A DNA stretch of 64,000 nt, taken from Sulfidibacter corallicola (lineage in GTDB: Bacteria; Acidobacteriota; Holophagae; Acanthopleuribacterales; Acanthopleuribacteraceae). The translations under genes were made by a program, and so were the position numbers. The notes beneath the pieces are model-generated. The model did not search any database. It saw only the letters and a program-made list of their open reading frames with translations, and was not told where the DNA came from. Positions 61,980 to 64,000 of this stretch are shown piece after piece; positions within the stretch are counted from its first letter, which is position 1, and each line of letters opens with the position of its first letter. The stretch spans positions 4,117,001-4,181,000 of the forward strand of contig NZ_CP071793.1 in assembly GCF_017498545.1 (NCBI RefSeq), read 5' to 3'.

Positions 61980-62440
61980 CCTATCCCTCCTCGATGCGCG
62001 GTGGACGGACGAGCCGCGCGTGGATTACCCCATCTCAATTAGAGCACAAGTCGCGAGGGCGCGACAGCAAGGGCAAAGGGGACAAGGACTCTTTTGTGAG
62101 CCTTGTCGCAGAGGAGAGAGATGGGGGGGACGGCGAAGCCGCGAAAGGGAAAGAGAAAGAGGAAGTAAAGGAAAGGCAAAAAATATCCTTTCAGCACGAA
62201 TAAGATATCAGTAAGATATCAAAAAGGCATCTTGTGTGACCCGAACGATCATTCCTCCGCTCTACCGCGATCGTTCCGGTCCTCTGTGATGGACATCCTT
62301 TCCCGTTCCCCCTGCGATTCCACATCTCTGGTTCTTTTCTTCCTGTATCCATACCGAGACATGCGGGGGAACCGCTCGTTCCCCGAAACTTTGGTTTCCA
62401 TCCATGCACGGTGCCTTCTCGCCATGGAGGAAGGATACAT
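61980..62440. other. 461-base divergent region between enoyl-CoA hydratase and the second receptor
   Basis: It is purine-rich near 62080-62180 on the plus strand and contains the TAAGATATCA repeat. The receptor's ribosome-binding site GGAGGAAGGA ends the region. No gene or known RNA is recognised. Confidence 0.5.
62200..62220. repeat. tandem TAAGATATCA pair
   Basis: TAAGATATCA occurs at 62200-62209 and 62211-62220, an 11-base period close to one helical turn, about 220 bases upstream of the receptor start. GATATC in each unit is itself palindromic. This could bind a regulator on one face of the helix. Confidence 0.45.
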
Positions 62441-64000
62441 ATGAAGATGAAGATCAGATCCGTCTTTGCACTCAGTTGGTTTCTCGCTTCGGGATTCCTC
62501 TGCTCACCGCTTCTCGCACAACAAACCGGCACCATCCACGGAACCATCACCGATCGCGATGGGCTGCCGCTACCCGGCGTCGTCGTCACCCTGGTATCGC
62601 CCTCGCTCCAGGGAACGCGCAACGCGGTCTCCTCGGAGACCGGTCAATTCCTGGTACGCCTCCTGCCACCGGGACACTACAGGCTCACCGCCTCGTTGCC
62701 GGGCTTGACCACCAAGAAACTCGAGACCCGGGTCGCGGTGGCCTCCACCAATCGGGTTCGCATTCAAATGGAGCCCGAAGGCACCGTCGAGGTCTTGACG
62801 GTGACCGCCGATCGCGTCGCCGAACTGGACTCGACCCAGGTCGCCACCAACTTCGACGATGACTTTCTCGAGAAACTGCCGCGCAATCGCAGCAATCTCG
62901 AGGGCGTGGCCAAACTCGCCCCCGGCGTCAATAGCGGGGCCTTCGGCGGCGTCTCCATCAACGGAGCCGTGGCCACGGAAAACCTGTTTCTGCTCAACGG
63001 CACGCTCATCAACAGCGACAACATCCGCGGCCGGGCGGACGACCTGTTCATCGAAGACGATATCGAAGAAACCCAGATCATTTCGGGCAACGCTTCGGCC
63101 GAGTTCGGTTTCTTCTCCGGCGGTGTCGTCAACACGATCACCAAATCCGGTAGCAACGAATTCCACGGTACCTTCCGTACCGAAGTCACCAACAACAGTT
63201 GGACCGCGCGCAACCCCATTCAGTTGCGCAACGATTTCGACCCGACGGATACGGTCAACAAGGAATACACGCTGGTCTTCAACGGACCCATCATCAAGGA
63301 TCGCCTGTGGTTCGCCTTTTCCGGGCGCAATTTCGACACGGATTCGACCTTTTCCCTGTACCAACCCTCGCCCATGAGCGACGAAGCCGCGATCTCCCTG
63401 GGCTTGGAACCGGGCCAGACGGCACCCCAAGCCGAAGACTACAACTACATTCGCGAACGCGATCGTTTCCAATTGAAACTCACGGGCACCCTGGCTCCGG
63501 GGCATACCCTGATCGCTTCCTACCTCAAAGATGAAGACACCGTTTTCAACCGAGCGGTCTTCTCCTCGATCTCGCGATCGGCGCTCAGCGAGCGCGACGC
63601 CTGGCCAACGGAAATGTGGACCCTGAACTACCGCGGGATCATCACCCCGGAATTCACCATCGACGCCAACTTCGGCGATCGCTCCCTGACCAACGAATCG
63701 GGGATCATCACCGATGATCGCGTTCTGGGCACCACCGTCGTCCACCGCGACCAGGGCTGGACTCAGTCCAACGCGCCCTTCGGCAATGGCGAGGTCATCA
63801 ACGAGCGCGCCAGTCGGAACTGGAACGTCAAGTTCTCCTACTTCCTCAACGGCGGCTTCGGCACGCACGACATGACCTTCGGCGTTCAGGAAGTCACCGA
63901 CATGCGCAACGAAGACAACCACCAGTCGGCCACCGGTTGGTCGCTGTATCCCCGCTGGACCCGCTTCGAGGACAACGAGGTCATCGGCATCTACACCGGC
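62441..64000 (+). CDS. Oar-like TonB-dependent receptor, 3' truncated
   Basis: The window ends inside this gene; 520 residues are visible. A signal peptide (MKMKIRSVFALSWFLASGF in part, ending near LLAQQ) precedes a carboxypeptidase-regulatory-like domain at about 28-110 (GTIHGTITDRDGLPLPGVVVTL in part). The plug follows with LPRNRSNLEGVAKLAPGVNSG, SINGAVATENLFLLNGTLIN and FGFFSGGVVNTITKSGSNEFHG. The barrel then starts with GPIIKDRLWFAFSGRNF. It resembles the receptor at 23936 in layout but differs clearly in sequence, so it is probably a separate family member with a different cargo. AGGAAGGA lies upstream of the ATG. Confidence 0.93.
   Translation, partial: MKMKIRSVFALSWFLASGFLCSPLLAQQTGTIHGTITDRDGLPLPGVVVTLVSPSLQGTRNAVSSETGQFLVRLLPPGHYRLTASLPGLTTKKLETRVAVASTNRVRIQMEPEGTVEVLTVTADRVAELDSTQVATNFDDDFLEKLPRNRSNLEGVAKLAPGVNSGAFGGVSINGAVATENLFLLNGTLINSDNIRGRADDLFIEDDIEETQIISGNASAEFGFFSGGVVNTITKSGSNEFHGTFRTEVTNNSWTARNPIQLRNDFDPTDTVNKEYTLVFNGPIIKDRLWFAFSGRNFDTDSTFSLYQPSPMSDEAAISLGLEPGQTAPQAEDYNYIRERDRFQLKLTGTLAPGHTLIASYLKDEDTVFNRAVFSSISRSALSERDAWPTEMWTLNYRGIITPEFTIDANFGDRSLTNESGIITDDRVLGTTVVHRDQGWTQSNAPFGNGEVINERASRNWNVKFSYFLNGGFGTHDMTFGVQEVTDMRNEDNHQSATGWSLYPRWTRFEDNEVIGIYTG

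Overview
The window is a 64 kb chromosomal fragment of a GC-rich, Gram-negative (diderm) bacterium. Two Oar-like TonB-dependent receptors with an N-terminal carboxypeptidase-regulatory-like domain, a transmembrane Ser/Thr kinase with a TPR tail, a type III glutamine synthetase, secreted VWFA and TPR proteins and an FHA-sigma54 activator together suggest an Acidobacteriota-type genome, perhaps near the Holophagae/Acanthopleuribacter group. That placement is inference from gene content. No rRNA, tRNA, CRISPR array, insertion sequence or phage module was seen. The DNA reads as ordinary chromosome with several unusual domain fusions.

Layout. 0-4 kb: a 5'-truncated CULT (cereblon-like) protein, an RdgC-like protein, and a divergent TauE/SafE permease and LysR regulator. 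3.7-8.9 kb (minus): an apparent operon of a secreted protein, bifunctional NAD(P)H-hydrate repair enzyme, TsaE, a REC-histidine kinase and a response regulator. 9.5-20 kb (plus): a large lipoprotein resembling a CehA/McbA metallohydrolase without its metal ligands, a Lys9-type saccharopine dehydrogenase, a membrane-anchored MutS-like ATPase, and a 1200-residue Ser/Thr kinase. 20-23.6 kb (minus): an FHA-sigma54-HTH-HTH regulator with a small downstream partner, and a PhyH-type dioxygenase. 23.9-35 kb (plus): a TonB-dependent receptor, ACT-malic enzyme, methylmalonyl-CoA mutase with its MeaB chaperone, and GSIII. 35.3-42 kb (plus): a complete pstSCAB-phoU operon.

42-61.9 kb is mostly minus strand: TruD and a GNAT acetyltransferase, a soluble lytic transglycosylase, a HIT protein, a pseudokinase-TonB fusion, a cell-wall pair (tandem-fused D-Ala-D-Ala ligase and MurF-alanine racemase), a LapA/LapB-like protein, rlmH, rsfS, obg, rpmA, rplU, a secreted VWFA protein and an enoyl-CoA hydratase. 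The window ends inside a second Oar-like receptor on the plus strand.

How they fit together. The Alr-MurF and Ddl-Ddl proteins would supply and attach D-Ala-D-Ala; LapA/LapB would tune LPS synthesis; the transglycosylase turns over peptidoglycan. The mutase, MeaB, malic enzyme and enoyl-CoA hydratase point to propionate or branched-chain catabolism feeding the TCA cycle. The two receptors would need a TonB, and the pseudokinase-TonB fusion is a candidate energiser that may also sense a signal. The strongest leads are that fusion, the D-Ala-D-Ala locus, the metal-less CehA-like lipoprotein, the LapA-LapB fusion and the CULT protein with an intact tri-Trp cage.
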